Assembly: GCF_006715085.1 (NCBI RefSeq)
Contig: NZ_VFMM01000001.1
Location: 62,001-126,000, forward strand
Length of the DNA: 64,000 bases
Direction: 5' to 3'
From: Kribbella jejuensis
GTDB taxonomy: Bacteria; Actinomycetota; Actinomycetes; Propionibacteriales; Kribbellaceae
In this document: in pieces, positions 7,295 to 16,657 of the stretch
Position numbering within the stretch: the first letter of the stretch is position 1
Layout of the letters: the number at the start of each line of letters is the position of its first letter
Translations under genes and position numbers: made by a program
The notes under the pieces: model-generated
Told to the model about the DNA's origin: nothing
The model's database searches: none
What the model saw: only the letters and a program-made list of their open reading frames with translations

Positions 7295-9964
7295 TCAGCC
7301 CGTGACCTGGTGACCGATGGCGTGCTCGACGGCACTCAGCGCGTCGTCGGCACCGGCCGGGTCCGTGCCGCCACCCTGCGCGACATCGTCCTTGCCGCCG
7401 CCGCGGCCGCCGAGCTTCTCGGCCGCGATCCGGACCAGGTCACCGGCCTTCAGCCGCCACTCGCGGGCGGTGTCGTTGAGCGCAATCACCACACCGGGCT
7501 TGCCGTCGTTCACGCTCAGCACCGCGACCACGACCGGCTTCTCGTTCCCCATCCGGCCGCGCACATCCAGGGCCAGCTTGCGCAGGTCCCCGCCGTTCAC
7601 GCCGTCCGGTGCGCGGTGGCCGACGAACTGGACCCCGAAGACGTCCCTCGGGTTGCTCGCCAGTTCGGCGCCGGCCTGCAGCACCTGGGCGGCCCGCATC
7701 CGTTCGAGCTCCTTCTCCGCCGTACGTAGCCGCTCGGCCAGGTCCGCGACCTTGGCCGGCAGCTCCTCCGGCCGGGTCTTCAGGTTCTCGCTGAGCAGCC
7801 GGACCAGCGCGCGCTCCCGGCCGAGGTAGTGCAGCGCCTCCATACCGACGAACGCCTCGATCCGGCGGACCCCGGCGCCGACCGAGGACTCGCCGGTGAC
7901 GGCCAGTGCGCCGACCTGCGAGGAGTGCTTCACGTGCGTGCCACCACACAGCTCGCGCGACCACGGGCCGCCGATCTCGACCACGCGGACCTGCTCGTCG
8001 TACGTCTCACCGAACAGCGCCAGCGCGCCCCACTCGCGGGCCTCGGGCAGCGTCATGTACTGCGCGGACACCGGGAGGTCCTGCCGGACGGCGAGGTTCG
8101 CGACCTCCTCGATCTCCGAACGGGTCGCCGGGTCGAGCGCCGACGTCCAGGCGAAGTCGAGCCGCAGGTACCCGGGCTTGTTGTACGAACCGCTCTGCAG
8201 CGCGTTCGGGCCGAGCACCTGGCGGAGCGCGGCATGCACCACGTGCGTACCGGAGTGCGCCTGGCAGGCCGAGACCCGCCATTCGTGGTCGACCTGGGCG
8301 TGTACGTCGGTCCCGGGACGCAGTACGCCCTCGAGGATCTCGACCCGGTGCACGATCAGGCCCTTCACCGGGCGCTGGACGTCCAGCACCTTCAGCCGCA
8401 GCCCGTCGCCCACGATCAGGCCCTCGTCCGCGATCTGGCCACCGGACTCGGCGTAGAACGGGGTCTTCTCGAGCACCACCTCGACGGTCTCGCCCTGCTC
8501 GGCGAACTCCGCGACGGCGCCCTCGCGGAGCAGCCCGCGGACCTGCGAGTCGGTCGACAGCTCCTGGTAGCCGGTGAACTCGGTGACACCCTTGTCCCGC
8601 AGCTCGCGGTACCCGGAGGTGTCCGCGTGCCCGGCCTTCTTCGCGCGCGCGTCGGCCTTGGCCCGCTCGCGCTGCTCCTTCATCAGACTCTTGAAGCCCT
8701 CGGTGTCGACGTTCAGGCCCTGCTCGGCGGCCATCTCGACAGTCAGGTCGATCGGGAAGCCGTACGTGTCGTGTAGCTGGAACGCCTTCGCGCCCTCGAG
8801 CTGGTGTGCACCGGACGCCTTGGTCTCGCGGACCGCCACGTCGAAGATCGTCGTACCGGCGGTGAGGGTACGGCGGAACGCCTCCTCCTCGGCGTACGCG
8901 ACCTGGCTGATCCGGCCGAAGTCGGTCTCCAGTTCGGGGTATGACTTCTTCATCTGCTCGAGGCTCACCGGGAGCAGCTCGACCAGGCTCGGGTCCTCGT
9001 AGCCGAGCAGCCGCATCGACCGGATCGCGCGGCGGAGCAGGCGGCGCAGTACGTACCCGCCCTGCTCGTTGCCCGGGGTGACGCCGTCGCCGATCAGCAT
9101 CAGCGCGCTGCGGACGTGGTCCGCGACCACCCGGAAGCGGATGTCGTCCTCGTGCTCGGAGCCGTACTTGCGGCCGGTCAGCTCGGACGCGCGCTCGATC
9201 ACCGGGTAGATCTCGTCGATCTCGTACATGTTGTCGACGCCCTGCAGCAGGTACGCGACCCGCTCCAGGCCGAGACCGGTGTCGATGTTCTTCTTCGGCA
9301 GCTCGCCGAGGATCGGGTAGCCCTCCTTGCCGCCACCCTCACCGCGGATGTTCTGCATGAAGACCAGGTTCCAGAACTCCAGGTAGCGGTCGCCCGCCTC
9401 CCAGTCCCGGTCCGCGCCGAACTCCGGGCCGCGGTCGATCAGGATCTCCGAGCAGGGGCCGCACGGGCCCGGGATGCCCATCGACCAGAAGTTGTCCTTC
9501 ATCCCGAGCCGGACGATCCGGTCGTCGGGCAGCCCGGCGACCCGCTTCCAGATGTCGATCGCCTCGTCGTCCTCGTAGTACACCGAGGCGTACAGGACCG
9601 ACTCGTCGAAGCCGTAGCCGCCTTCGTGCTGGGGCTTGGTGACCAGCTCCCAGGCGTACTCGATGGCCTTCTCCTTGAAGTAGTCGCCGAAGGAGAAGTT
9701 GCCGTTCATCTGGAAGAACGTGCCGTGCCGGGTGGTCTTGCCGACCTCGTCGATGTCGAGCGTGCGGACACACTTCTGCACGCTGGTCGCCCGCGGGTAC
9801 GGCGGGGTCTGCTGGCCGACGAAGTACGGCACGAACTGGGCCATGCCGGCGACGTTGAAGAGCAGGTTCGGGTCCGGCGACGGCAGCGGCGCACTCGGCA
9901 CCACGGTGTGGCCCCGGTCCTCGAAGTACTGCAGGAACCGCCGCCTGATCTCACTGGTTTCCAT
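7295..9964 (-). CDS. alaS: Alanyl-tRNA synthetase
   Basis: An 889-aa class II synthetase that charges tRNA-Ala. Domain order is complete: the aminoacylation core at the N-terminus (METSEIRRRFLQYFEDRGH, later FQMNGNFSFGDYFK), a tRNA-recognition region, the editing domain with zinc ligands in HSGTHVVHAAL and CGGTHVKH, and a C-terminal C-Ala domain with the glycine-rich GGRGGGKDDVAQGGG. Length is normal. It is preceded at 6 bp by a small membrane-protein gene and followed by ruvX, all apparently co-transcribed. Confidence 0.97.
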   Translation of the reverse strand: METSEIRRRFLQYFEDRGHTVVPSAPLPSPDPNLLFNVAGMAQFVPYFVGQQTPPYPRATSVQKCVRTLDIDEVGKTTRHGTFFQMNGNFSFGDYFKEKAIEYAWELVTKPQHEGGYGFDESVLYASVYYEDDEAIDIWKRVAGLPDDRIVRLGMKDNFWSMGIPGPCGPCSEILIDRGPEFGADRDWEAGDRYLEFWNLVFMQNIRGEGGGKEGYPILGELPKKNIDTGLGLERVAYLLQGVDNMYEIDEIYPVIERASELTGRKYGSEHEDDIRFRVVADHVRSALMLIGDGVTPGNEQGGYVLRRLLRRAIRSMRLLGYEDPSLVELLPVSLEQMKKSYPELETDFGRISQVAYAEEEAFRRTLTAGTTIFDVAVRETKASGAHQLEGAKAFQLHDTYGFPIDLTVEMAAEQGLNVDTEGFKSLMKEQRERAKADARAKKAGHADTSGYRELRDKGVTEFTGYQELSTDSQVRGLLREGAVAEFAEQGETVEVVLEKTPFYAESGGQIADEGLIVGDGLRLKVLDVQRPVKGLIVHRVEILEGVLRPGTDVHAQVDHEWRVSACQAHSGTHVVHAALRQVLGPNALQSGSYNKPGYLRLDFAWTSALDPATRSEIEEVANLAVRQDLPVSAQYMTLPEAREWGALALFGETYDEQVRVVEIGGPWSRELCGGTHVKHSSQVGALAVTGESSVGAGVRRIEAFVGMEALHYLGRERALVRLLSENLKTRPEELPAKVADLAERLRTAEKELERMRAAQVLQAGAELASNPRDVFGVQFVGHRAPDGVNGGDLRKLALDVRGRMGNEKPVVVAVLSVNDGKPGVVIALNDTAREWRLKAGDLVRIAAEKLGGRGGGKDDVAQGGGTDPAGADDALSAVEHAIGHQVTG

Positions 9965-9969
9965 GGGTG

Positions 9970-10221
9970 TTACCGGTAGTCCTTACGCTGCGTCGAATCA
10001 GTCTGGGATGCGTTCTCGATGCCGAGCGCGTCCCGTAGCTCGGTCTCCCGCTCGGCCATGCCCTCGCGGACCTGGTCGCCGAAGTGCCGGACCGCGGACG
10101 CCAGCTTGGCCGCGGACTCCTGCATTCCTGCCGGAGCGAGCACCTGGGCCTTCTTCTTCAGCCGGGTGACGGCGTACACGCCGACGGCGATCCCGATGAT
10201 CAGCCAGAAGATCCGCTTCAC
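9970..10221 (-). CDS. Small membrane-anchored protein upstream of alaS (DUF6167-like)
   Basis: An 83-aa protein with one N-terminal membrane helix (about residues 4-18), a short basic stretch (RLKKKAQ) and an amphipathic helical region (about 30-67), ending in a polar tail. It overlaps the preceding DUF948-like gene by 4 bp (ATGA) and ends 6 bp before alaS. Actinobacteria commonly carry a protein like this between a DUF948 protein and alaS; the family name is from memory of that context. No catalytic motif is visible and the function is unknown. Confidence 0.75.
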   Translation of the reverse strand: MKRIFWLIIGIAVGVYAVTRLKKKAQVLAPAGMQESAAKLASAVRHFGDQVREGMAERETELRDALGIENASQTDSTQRKDYR

Positions 10222-10628
10222 CGCTTCCGCGCCTTCCGCTCGGCCTTCATCTCGTCCTTGACGCGCTTCGCGACGTCCTTGCGCTGCTGCTCGCCGAGCG
10301 CTCGGCGGACGCCGTACGTGAACGCGGCCGCCTTCACCAGCGGACCGCCGGCGGTGGCCGAGAACAACGACATCAGCGCGGCCGCGTTCGTGGTCACGGT
10401 GGTCGCGTTGTCGGTGATCGTGTCCACCTTCGCCAGCTGGGCATTGGTGGTGGCGACCGTGGTGGTCACCTCGCCGAGCAGCGGGATGCTGGAGTCGGAG
10501 ACACCCTTGACCATGATCCGGGTCTCGTCGAACACCTTGCCGAGCTTCAGGATCGGATAGGCCAGCAGGCCCACCAGGATGAGCAGCGCGCAGGCGGCTA
10601 TCAACCCCGCGACTTCACCGACGCTCAT
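10218..10628 (-). CDS. DUF948 domain-containing membrane protein
   Basis: A 136-aa protein with a single N-terminal membrane helix (VAGLIAACALLILVGLLAYPIL) and a long helical segment rich in Thr and Ala (about 45-95), then a basic tail (KDEMKAERKARKR). This is the layout of DUF948 proteins, which are often annotated as general stress or cell-envelope proteins without a defined role. The ATG at 10628 is chosen over an upstream start because it sits right before the helix and has AAGGTGG upstream. It overlaps the next small gene by 4 bp and heads the alaS operon. Confidence 0.8.
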   Translation of the reverse strand: MSVGEVAGLIAACALLILVGLLAYPILKLGKVFDETRIMVKGVSDSSIPLLGEVTTTVATTNAQLAKVDTITDNATTVTTNAAALMSLFSATAGGPLVKAAAFTYGVRRALGEQQRKDVAKRVKDEMKAERKARKR

Positions 10629-10801
10629 GGAAACGATCCACCTTCCGTAGCGACCTCGTGCTTGTGCCCACCATGTGCCCATCTTGTGGACCGCATGACC
10701 TTATCGCGCGGCCATACCGCACTCCGCTCCAGGACACCATCCCTCACATCACAGTCCCTCACCAAACCGGATCTCCCGGTTCCGCACTGGTCCGGTGACG
10801 C

Positions 10802-11566
10802 TCAGGAATTACCGCGCTCACAGGCGATTCCGTCGCCGTTGCGGTCGAGCTCGGGGGTGTAGCCGGGGTCGCCGCGGTAGAGCGGGGCCTTGCCGGCGGC
10901 TCGTACTTGGGCGCAGTCCTTGTACGTCGGTGTGCTGGTGGGGGTGGTGCTCGGGGTGGTGGAGGTCGCCGGGGTGGTCGTCGGTGACGCGCTCGGTGAT
11001 GGGGTGCTAGGCGATGGGGTGCTAGGCGATGGGCTGCTCGGTGGTGGGGTGGTGGTTGTCGGGCCGGTGGATGCGGTTGCGGGCGGAGGCGTCGGGCTCG
11101 CGGTGGTCGAGGTGCCGGTTGTCGGTGCGGTCGTACCAGCTGTGGTTGGCCCGGCTGTCGCTCCGGTGGTCGTCGGCGCGGTTGTGGGGCCGGTGGTTGC
11201 CCGTGCGGTGGTTGTCGGGTCTGTCGTGGTGGTGCCCGCGGTCCCTGGGGGTGCCGCCCAGGTGGGCGGGTCAGGCGTGGCAGTGGCCGCCGGTGGGAGC
11301 AGCGACGGGGTGCCGAGCGGCCTCCCGACCGGGAGGGACGGGCGTGCGCCCGACCGCGTCGTACCGTCCGTGCGCTCGACCGTCGGAACCGCCTGCGGTG
11401 CCTGACTGCTGGCCGGGTCCGGCCTGCCGAACGGCACGAACAACCACACACCCGCCAGCGCGACCGCAACCGCGGCGACCAGGCCCAGCTTCAGCACCGG
11501 CAGACGCCGCCGGCTGTGCCGCGCTCCGAACTTCCGTGCATGTCGACCTAAATGGAACTGCCTCAC
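10802..11566 (-). CDS. Excalibur-domain exported protein with Ser/Thr/Pro-rich stalk
   Basis: A 254-aa protein: a short basic N-terminus, one membrane segment (about 24-46), a low-complexity stalk of about 155 residues rich in T, P, S and A, and a C-terminal Excalibur motif of about 40 residues. That domain is recognised by YKDCAQVRAAGKAPLYRGDPGY followed by LDRNGDGIACE; the D-x-N-x-D-G pattern is the calcium-binding loop and the two cysteines probably pair outside the cell. Start is a GTG at 11566 with GAAAGG upstream. Such proteins are usually cell-surface and of unknown role. The stalk DNA contains 15-bp direct repeats. Confidence 0.85.
   Translation of the reverse strand: MRQFHLGRHARKFGARHSRRRLPVLKLGLVAAVAVALAGVWLFVPFGRPDPASSQAPQAVPTVERTDGTTRSGARPSLPVGRPLGTPSLLPPAATATPDPPTWAAPPGTAGTTTTDPTTTARATTGPTTAPTTTGATAGPTTAGTTAPTTGTSTTASPTPPPATASTGPTTTTPPPSSPSPSTPSPSTPSPSASPTTTPATSTTPSTTPTSTPTYKDCAQVRAAGKAPLYRGDPGYTPELDRNGDGIACERGNS
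10998..11042. repeat. Three 15-bp direct repeats in the Excalibur protein stalk
   Basis: Two exact copies of GATGGGGTGCTAGGC (10998-11012 and 11013-11027) followed by a third degenerate copy. They encode repeated Ser-Thr-Pro-Ser-Pro units and keep the reading frame, so the array can expand or contract without a frameshift. Confidence 0.8.
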
Positions 11567-11615
11567 GACTACCTTTCGCCCCCAGGCCGTTGGGCAGCCT
11601 ACCGATCCGAACGCC

Positions 11616-11924
11616 TCAATCGAAGCTCACGATCAGTACCCGTACGGCTCCGTCCGGTGCCCACCGCAGCTCCATCGAGCCCGTTCCCCCGCCTGACCAG
11701 CGAAAACGCGCCACGTCGTTACGGTCCTCGACCAACGTCATCGTCTCGGTCGGCGGATTTTCCCGGTACGCCGCCGCGATCGCCGTCCGCCCTTCGAACG
11801 GCCCAACCGGAATATCGGCGAACCGCATACTCGCGTCGACGGCGAACCGCTCCGCGAACGCATCCCAGTCGCCACTCACGACGGCCCGATTGAACGCCTC
11901 GACATGCTCCGCCACCCGACTCAT
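11616..11924 (-). CDS. NTF2-like / SnoaL-fold protein
   Basis: A 102-aa single-domain protein of the nuclear transport factor 2 fold. The opening helix ([30 protein letters not shown]) and the strand pattern through [12 protein letters not shown] to [17 protein letters not shown] are typical. Such proteins bind small molecules or act as isomerases or hydrolases; nothing here shows which. It overlaps the end of rarA by 4 bp (ATGA) and is probably co-translated with it, although no functional link is known. Confidence 0.75.
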   Translation of the reverse strand: MSRVAEHVEAFNRAVVSGDWDAFAERFAVDASMRFADIPVGPFEGRTAIAAAYRENPPTETMTLVEDRNDVARFRWSGGGTGSMELRWAPDGAVRVLIVSFD

Positions 11925-13396
11925 GGACTGCCTCCGACCTCGCGGTCGCGGAGGATCTTGCGGATGGCGGCGACGCGGTCGGCGTACGACGCTTCGCCGC
12001 CGCGGCGGGTGGGGTTGTAGTAGTCGGTGCCGTCGATGACGTCCGGTGCGTACTGCTGGGGGACGACGCCGCGCGGGTCGTCGTGCGAGTACTGGTACGA
12101 GGAACCGTGGCCGAGCTTCTTCGCGCCGGCGTAGTGCGCGTCCCGCAGGTGCGGCGGTACCGGACCGACCTTACCCGCCTTCACGTCGGCGATCGCCGCG
12201 TCGACGGCCATGATCACCGCGTTCGACTTCGGCGCCAGCGCGAGCGCGACCACCGCCTGCGCGAGGTTGATCCGCGCTTCCGGCATCCCGATCAACTGCA
12301 CCGCCTCGGCCGCCGCCACCGCGACCCCGAGCGCGGTGGGGTCACCCATCCCGATGTCCTCACTCGCCGAGATCACCAACCGCCGCGCGATGAACCGAGG
12401 ATCCTCCCCCGCCTCGATCATCCGCGCCAGGTAATGCATCGCCGCGTCGACGTCGGACCCGCGGATCGACTTGATCAACGCCGACGCCACGTCGTAGTGC
12501 TGATCCCCCGCGCGGTCGTACCGCACCGCGGCCCGATCAACCGCCGTCTCCAACGTCACCAGGTCGATAACCGCGCGCCGGCGCTCTGCCTCTTCCGTGG
12601 CTTCGGCGTCGTCCTCGTTCTGCGCGGTCGCCTCGTCCTGTGTCGCGGCGGCCAGCTTCAACGCCTGTTCGTGCTTGGCGCGGGCACCACCTGCCGCGGC
12701 TTCCAGGTAGGTGAGGGCGCGGCGCGCATCTCCGCCTGCCATCCGCAGCAGGTGGTCGCGGGCGTCGGGAGCCAGCTCGAACTCGTCGTTCAGGCCGCGC
12801 TCGTCGGTCAGCGCGCGATCGAGCAGCAACGAGATGTCGTCGTCGGTGAGCGATTCCAGGGTGAGCAGGAGGCTGCGCGACAGCAGCGGCGAGATGACCG
12901 AGAAGAACGGGTTCTCGGTGGTGGCGGCGACGAGCGTCACCCAGCGGTTCTCGACGCCGGGCAGGAGCGCGTCCTGCTGAGCCTTGGTGAACCGGTGGAC
13001 CTCGTCGATGAACAGCACCGTCTCGACCGAACCGGTCGCGCGAGCCAGATCGCGGCGGGCTCCGTCGATCACCTGCCGGACGTCCTTCACACCCGCGGTG
13101 ACCGCCGACAGCTCGACGAACTTCCGGTTCGTCTGGTGCGACACGACGGCCGCGATCGTGGTCTTCCCGGTCCCCGGCGGACCCCACAGCAGCAGCGACA
13201 TCGGCTGGTCGCCTTCGACCAGCCGCCGCAACGGCGACCCCGGCGCCAGCAGATGCTGCTGCCCGACCAGCTCGTCCAGACTCCGCGGCCGCATCCGCAC
13301 AGCCAGCGGCGCCGCGGTGTGATCCACGTCCGCCAAGCTCCCGCCCCCACGAGCAGGTGCCGGCGCCCCGGGAAGATCGAACAACCCATCACTCAC
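11921..13396 (-). CDS. rarA: Replication-associated recombination protein RarA (MgsA), AAA+ ATPase
   Basis: A 491-aa AAA+ ATPase of the RarA/MgsA/WRNIP1 family, which works at stalled replication forks. The P-loop GPPGTGKT is at residues 72-79, Walker B is FIDEVHRF, and sensor 1 lies in [20 protein letters not shown]. The C-terminal tetramerisation domain begins around [27 protein letters not shown] lysine/acid-rich insertion (about residues 250-280, [20 protein letters not shown]) separates the AAA lid from that domain. Start and length match the family. Confidence 0.93.
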   Translation of the reverse strand: MSDGLFDLPGAPAPARGGGSLADVDHTAAPLAVRMRPRSLDELVGQQHLLAPGSPLRRLVEGDQPMSLLLWGPPGTGKTTIAAVVSHQTNRKFVELSAVTAGVKDVRQVIDGARRDLARATGSVETVLFIDEVHRFTKAQQDALLPGVENRWVTLVAATTENPFFSVISPLLSRSLLLTLESLTDDDISLLLDRALTDERGLNDEFELAPDARDHLLRMAGGDARRALTYLEAAAGGARAKHEQALKLAAATQDEATAQNEDDAEATEEAERRRAVIDLVTLETAVDRAAVRYDRAGDQHYDVASALIKSIRGSDVDAAMHYLARMIEAGEDPRFIARRLVISASEDIGMGDPTALGVAVAAAEAVQLIGMPEARINLAQAVVALALAPKSNAVIMAVDAAIADVKAGKVGPVPPHLRDAHYAGAKKLGHGSSYQYSHDDPRGVVPQQYAPDVIDGTDYYNPTRRGGEASYADRVAAIRKILRDREVGGSP

Positions 13397-13447
13397 CCCA
13401 GCACCCTATCCACCCGCACCGACAATCCATTCCCGCCAGCCGCCGGA

Positions 13448-14074
13448 TCAGGCGTTCGCGCGGTGCGGGGCGAAGACCTGGTGCCAGGTGCCGCTGCGGT
13501 GGAGCAGGACGATGGTGGGGACTTGCAGGGCGACGATCGTCACGACGGTGATGATCGGGTCGGTGGCCGGTACGACGGAGATCGGCAGGGTGTAGGAGAG
13601 CACGACGCGGACGATCGCATCGACGACCGCCGCGATACCCCACCACACGGTGATCCACTTCCAGGCTTCTCGGTACCGGGTGTTCGTCGCCCACAGCTCG
13701 TCCATGATCGGCGCCCGGCGCGGCATCATGGCGCGGGTCACGACGTACGTCATCGGCTCCGGGTGCCGGAGCGACCACAGCGTGATACCGGCGAACGGAA
13801 GGCTGATCCAGGCGTTCCGGACGAGCAGCAACCGCGCGTCCCCACCGACGACCGCGACGACGGTGCTCGCCACCATGCTGATGACGACAGCCATTCCGAC
13901 CAGGTCGGTACGCCGGCTGCGCACCAGCGACACCGCCGAACTGATCAGTCCTGGGATCACGCCGACGAGCAGTGCGGTCAGGTCGCTCGCACCGAGAGCC
14001 TTGAGACCGTAGTACAGGGCAAGCGGGACGGCGATGTCGACGACGAGGAGCCAGGGACCGCGGCGGATGGGCAT
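13448..14074 (-). CDS. VC0807-like multi-pass membrane protein
   Basis: A 208-aa membrane protein with about six hydrophobic segments: two in the first 45 residues, a pair around AVVISMVASTVVAVV, then after a central loop (RHPEPMTYVVTRAMMPRRAP) two or three more in the C-terminal third. The layout resembles the VC0807 family of unknown function. The ATG at 14074 has GAGG a few bases upstream and is preferred to a start 12 codons earlier. It stands alone between rarA and secA2, with about 50 and 84 bp on either side. No catalytic residues can be assigned. Confidence 0.7.
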   Translation of the reverse strand: MPIRRGPWLLVVDIAVPLALYYGLKALGASDLTALLVGVIPGLISSAVSLVRSRRTDLVGMAVVISMVASTVVAVVGGDARLLLVRNAWISLPFAGITLWSLRHPEPMTYVVTRAMMPRRAPIMDELWATNTRYREAWKWITVWWGIAAVVDAIVRVVLSYTLPISVVPATDPIITVVTIVALQVPTIVLLHRSGTWHQVFAPHRANA

Positions 14075-14158
14075 GACCTCAGGTTCTTCGACCCAGCCGC
14101 CGGGACGCATCGAGCCGACGGCTGTCCTGCCCTAGACCAAAGTAGGTGTCAGCGCCGG

Positions 14159-16612
14159 TTACTTCTTCGGGTCATCCTCGGCGTCCCGGAGCTCTTCCGG
14201 TAGCTCGTCGTCGTCGGCCTCGCGGAGCTCCTCGGGGAGGTCGTCGTCGTCGAACTCCTCGGGGAGGATTTCCTCCGGTTCGGCGCCGGACTCGGGCTTG
14301 ATCGCGTTGCGCAGGCGGCCGAGGATGCGGTCTGCCTCGGTGCCGAACGGGTTGTCGTTGACCAGGTACGTCCAGGTCGCGGTCGGCCGTGGGATGCCGC
14401 TGGCCTCCTCGTTCAGGCCCTCCGCGGTGATTTCGGCGGTCTTGAACGTCTCGACCGCGTCGTCCCAGGCATCCGAGATCAACGTGTCGAACGACGCGAT
14501 CGCGGACTTGTTGAACTCGTCGATCGGCTTCAGGTGCACGATGCCGCCGGCCAGCGAGCGCAGGTGGATGCCCTCGCGCAGGTCGGCCAGGTACGCCAGG
14601 TGGTCGGTCCAGCGCCGGTCCAGATGCCCGAGGGCGATCCGCCGCGCGGCGGCCTTCACCACGTCCGCCCCGACCTCGTCGACGAGTTCGTCGTACCGCT
14701 CCTTGGCACGCTCGGCGAGCTCGGTCGCGGCGAGGTCCTCGGTCAGTACCTTCTCCCGGGTCTCGAGCAGGATCGCGCGCTGCTGCCCGGTCAGGCGGTT
14801 GTACTGCCAGGTGGTCCGGTGCAGTTCGGCGTTGGCACCGTCCGCGACCCGCTGCGCGTGCTCGAGGACGCCGATCGACTTGCGGTCGGTCAGCCGGCCG
14901 GCCTCGTCCGGGTGCGGACGCAGGCCGGAGGACACCGAGTACCGCGTGACGAGCTCGTCGCCGAGCGAGGCGAAGAACAGCGTCCCGCCCGGGTCGCCCT
15001 GCCGGCCGGCGCGCCCGCGCAGCTGGTCGTCGAGCCGCCGGGACGCATGCAGGCCGGTACCGATCACGTACAGGCCACCGAGCTCGATGGCCTTCTCCTT
15101 GTCGTGCGACTCGTCCTTGCCGCCGAGCCGGATGTCGGTACCGCGGCCGGCCATCTGCGTCGACACGGTGACCGTCCCCGGCACACCGGCGTCGGCGATG
15201 ATCGCCGCCTCTTCGGCGTCGTTCTTCGCGTTCAGTACGACGTGTTCGATCCCGGCCGCCGCGAGCCGGTCGCTGAGCTGCTCGGACTCCTCGACGCTGT
15301 GCGTGCCGATCAGGATCGGCCGTCCGGTCTCGTGCACCTCGCCGATGTGCTTGACCAGCGCCTCGTTCTTCTGGTCGACGGTCAGGTACAGCCGGTCCGG
15401 ATCGTCGACCCGGATGTTCGGCTTGTTCGGCGGTACGACGGCCACCTCTACGTCGTAGAACTCCTGCAGCGACTCGCCGACCACGACCGCGGTACCGGTC
15501 ATGCCGCACAGTGTCTTGTACCGCTTGATCAGCGCCTGCACGGTGATGCTGTCCAGCACCTCGCCGGAGTCGCTGACCGGGACGGCCTCCTTCGCCTCGA
15601 CGGCAGCCTGCAGACCGTCGGGCCAGCGCTGCAGCTTCGCGATCCGGCCGCGGTTGTTGTTGATCAGGCTGACCTTGCCGTCGCGGACCAGGTAGTCGAC
15701 GTCCTTGCGCAGCAGCACCTCGGCGTGCAGCGCGACGTTGACCTGGGTCAGCCGGTCCAGGTTCTCGTCGTCGTACAGGTTGATGTCCCCGAGCGCGGCC
15801 TCGACCTTGTCGGTGCCCTTGTCGGTCAGCCCGACGGTCCGGCCGTCGCCGTCCACCTCGTAGTCCACGCCCGCGCGCAGCGTCCGGACCAGCTGGACGA
15901 CGTCGTCGTCGAGCGCCTCCGAGCGGGTCGCGCCGGCCAGCACCATCGGGACGCGGGCCTCGTCGATCAGGACCGAGTCGGCCTCGTCGACCAGCGCCAC
16001 GTCCGCCTCGAGCGTGACCCGGTCCGCGACGTCGGTGACGAGGCGGTCCCGCAGTACGTCGAAACCGATCTCGGTGACCGGTACGTAGCAGACCTCGGCC
16101 TGGTACGCCTCGCGCCGTTCATCCGGGGTCGACGCCTGGCCGACGTGCGACACGGTCACGCCGAGCAGCTCGTACACCGGGCTCATCCACTCGGCGTCAC
16201 GTTTGGCCAGGTAGTCGTTCACCGCGAGCACGTGCACCCGGCGGCCGCCGACCGCGTACCCGGCCGCGGCGATCGCGCCGGCCAGAGTCTTGCCTTCACC
16301 GGTCGCCATCTCGACGATCCGGCCCTGCAACATCGCCAGCGCGCCGACGACCTGGCCGTCGAACGCCCGCTCGCCGATCGCCCGCCGGCCGGCGTCCCGG
16401 GCCAGCGCGAGGAACTCGATCTGCTCGTCCTCGTGCAGCCCGCCGGTGGTGCGCAGTTCCGCGACCGCCTCGGTGAGCTCTTCGTCGGTCAGGGAGAGGA
16501 CCGATTCCTCCGCCTCGCCGACCAGCTGGGTGAGCTGTTCGTACGGGCCGAGATCGATCGAGCCGGGGCGCTGCAGCAGCCGGCGGAAGCGGGAAGCGAT
16601 TTTCAAGGCCAT
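14159..16612 (-). CDS. secA2: Accessory preprotein translocase ATPase SecA2
   Basis: An 817-aa SecA-type ATPase that drives export of a subset of proteins. Walker A (MATGEGKT, about 102-109), the DEAD-like box (VDEADSVLIDEAR), AVNDYLAKRDAEWM, TVSTQMAGRGTDIRLGG and the helicase-2 arginines (RGRAGRQGDPG) are intact. It differs from housekeeping SecA: the protein is shorter and the C-terminus is a highly acidic tail with repeated LPEELR units, with no CxCxSGKx8CH zinc motif. That supports the SecA2 call. No accessory SecY2 or clear substrate lies next to it. Confidence 0.87.
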   Translation of the reverse strand: MALKIASRFRRLLQRPGSIDLGPYEQLTQLVGEAEESVLSLTDEELTEAVAELRTTGGLHEDEQIEFLALARDAGRRAIGERAFDGQVVGALAMLQGRIVEMATGEGKTLAGAIAAAGYAVGGRRVHVLAVNDYLAKRDAEWMSPVYELLGVTVSHVGQASTPDERREAYQAEVCYVPVTEIGFDVLRDRLVTDVADRVTLEADVALVDEADSVLIDEARVPMVLAGATRSEALDDDVVQLVRTLRAGVDYEVDGDGRTVGLTDKGTDKVEAALGDINLYDDENLDRLTQVNVALHAEVLLRKDVDYLVRDGKVSLINNNRGRIAKLQRWPDGLQAAVEAKEAVPVSDSGEVLDSITVQALIKRYKTLCGMTGTAVVVGESLQEFYDVEVAVVPPNKPNIRVDDPDRLYLTVDQKNEALVKHIGEVHETGRPILIGTHSVEESEQLSDRLAAAGIEHVVLNAKNDAEEAAIIADAGVPGTVTVSTQMAGRGTDIRLGGKDESHDKEKAIELGGLYVIGTGLHASRRLDDQLRGRAGRQGDPGGTLFFASLGDELVTRYSVSSGLRPHPDEAGRLTDRKSIGVLEHAQRVADGANAELHRTTWQYNRLTGQQRAILLETREKVLTEDLAATELAERAKERYDELVDEVGADVVKAAARRIALGHLDRRWTDHLAYLADLREGIHLRSLAGGIVHLKPIDEFNKSAIASFDTLISDAWDDAVETFKTAEITAEGLNEEASGIPRPTATWTYLVNDNPFGTEADRILGRLRNAIKPESGAEPEEILPEEFDDDDLPEELREADDDELPEELRDAEDDPKK

Positions 16613-16657
16613 GATGCTGGCAACGTACAGCGTTGGGCCGTCGTTCCGCGCGTCAGG

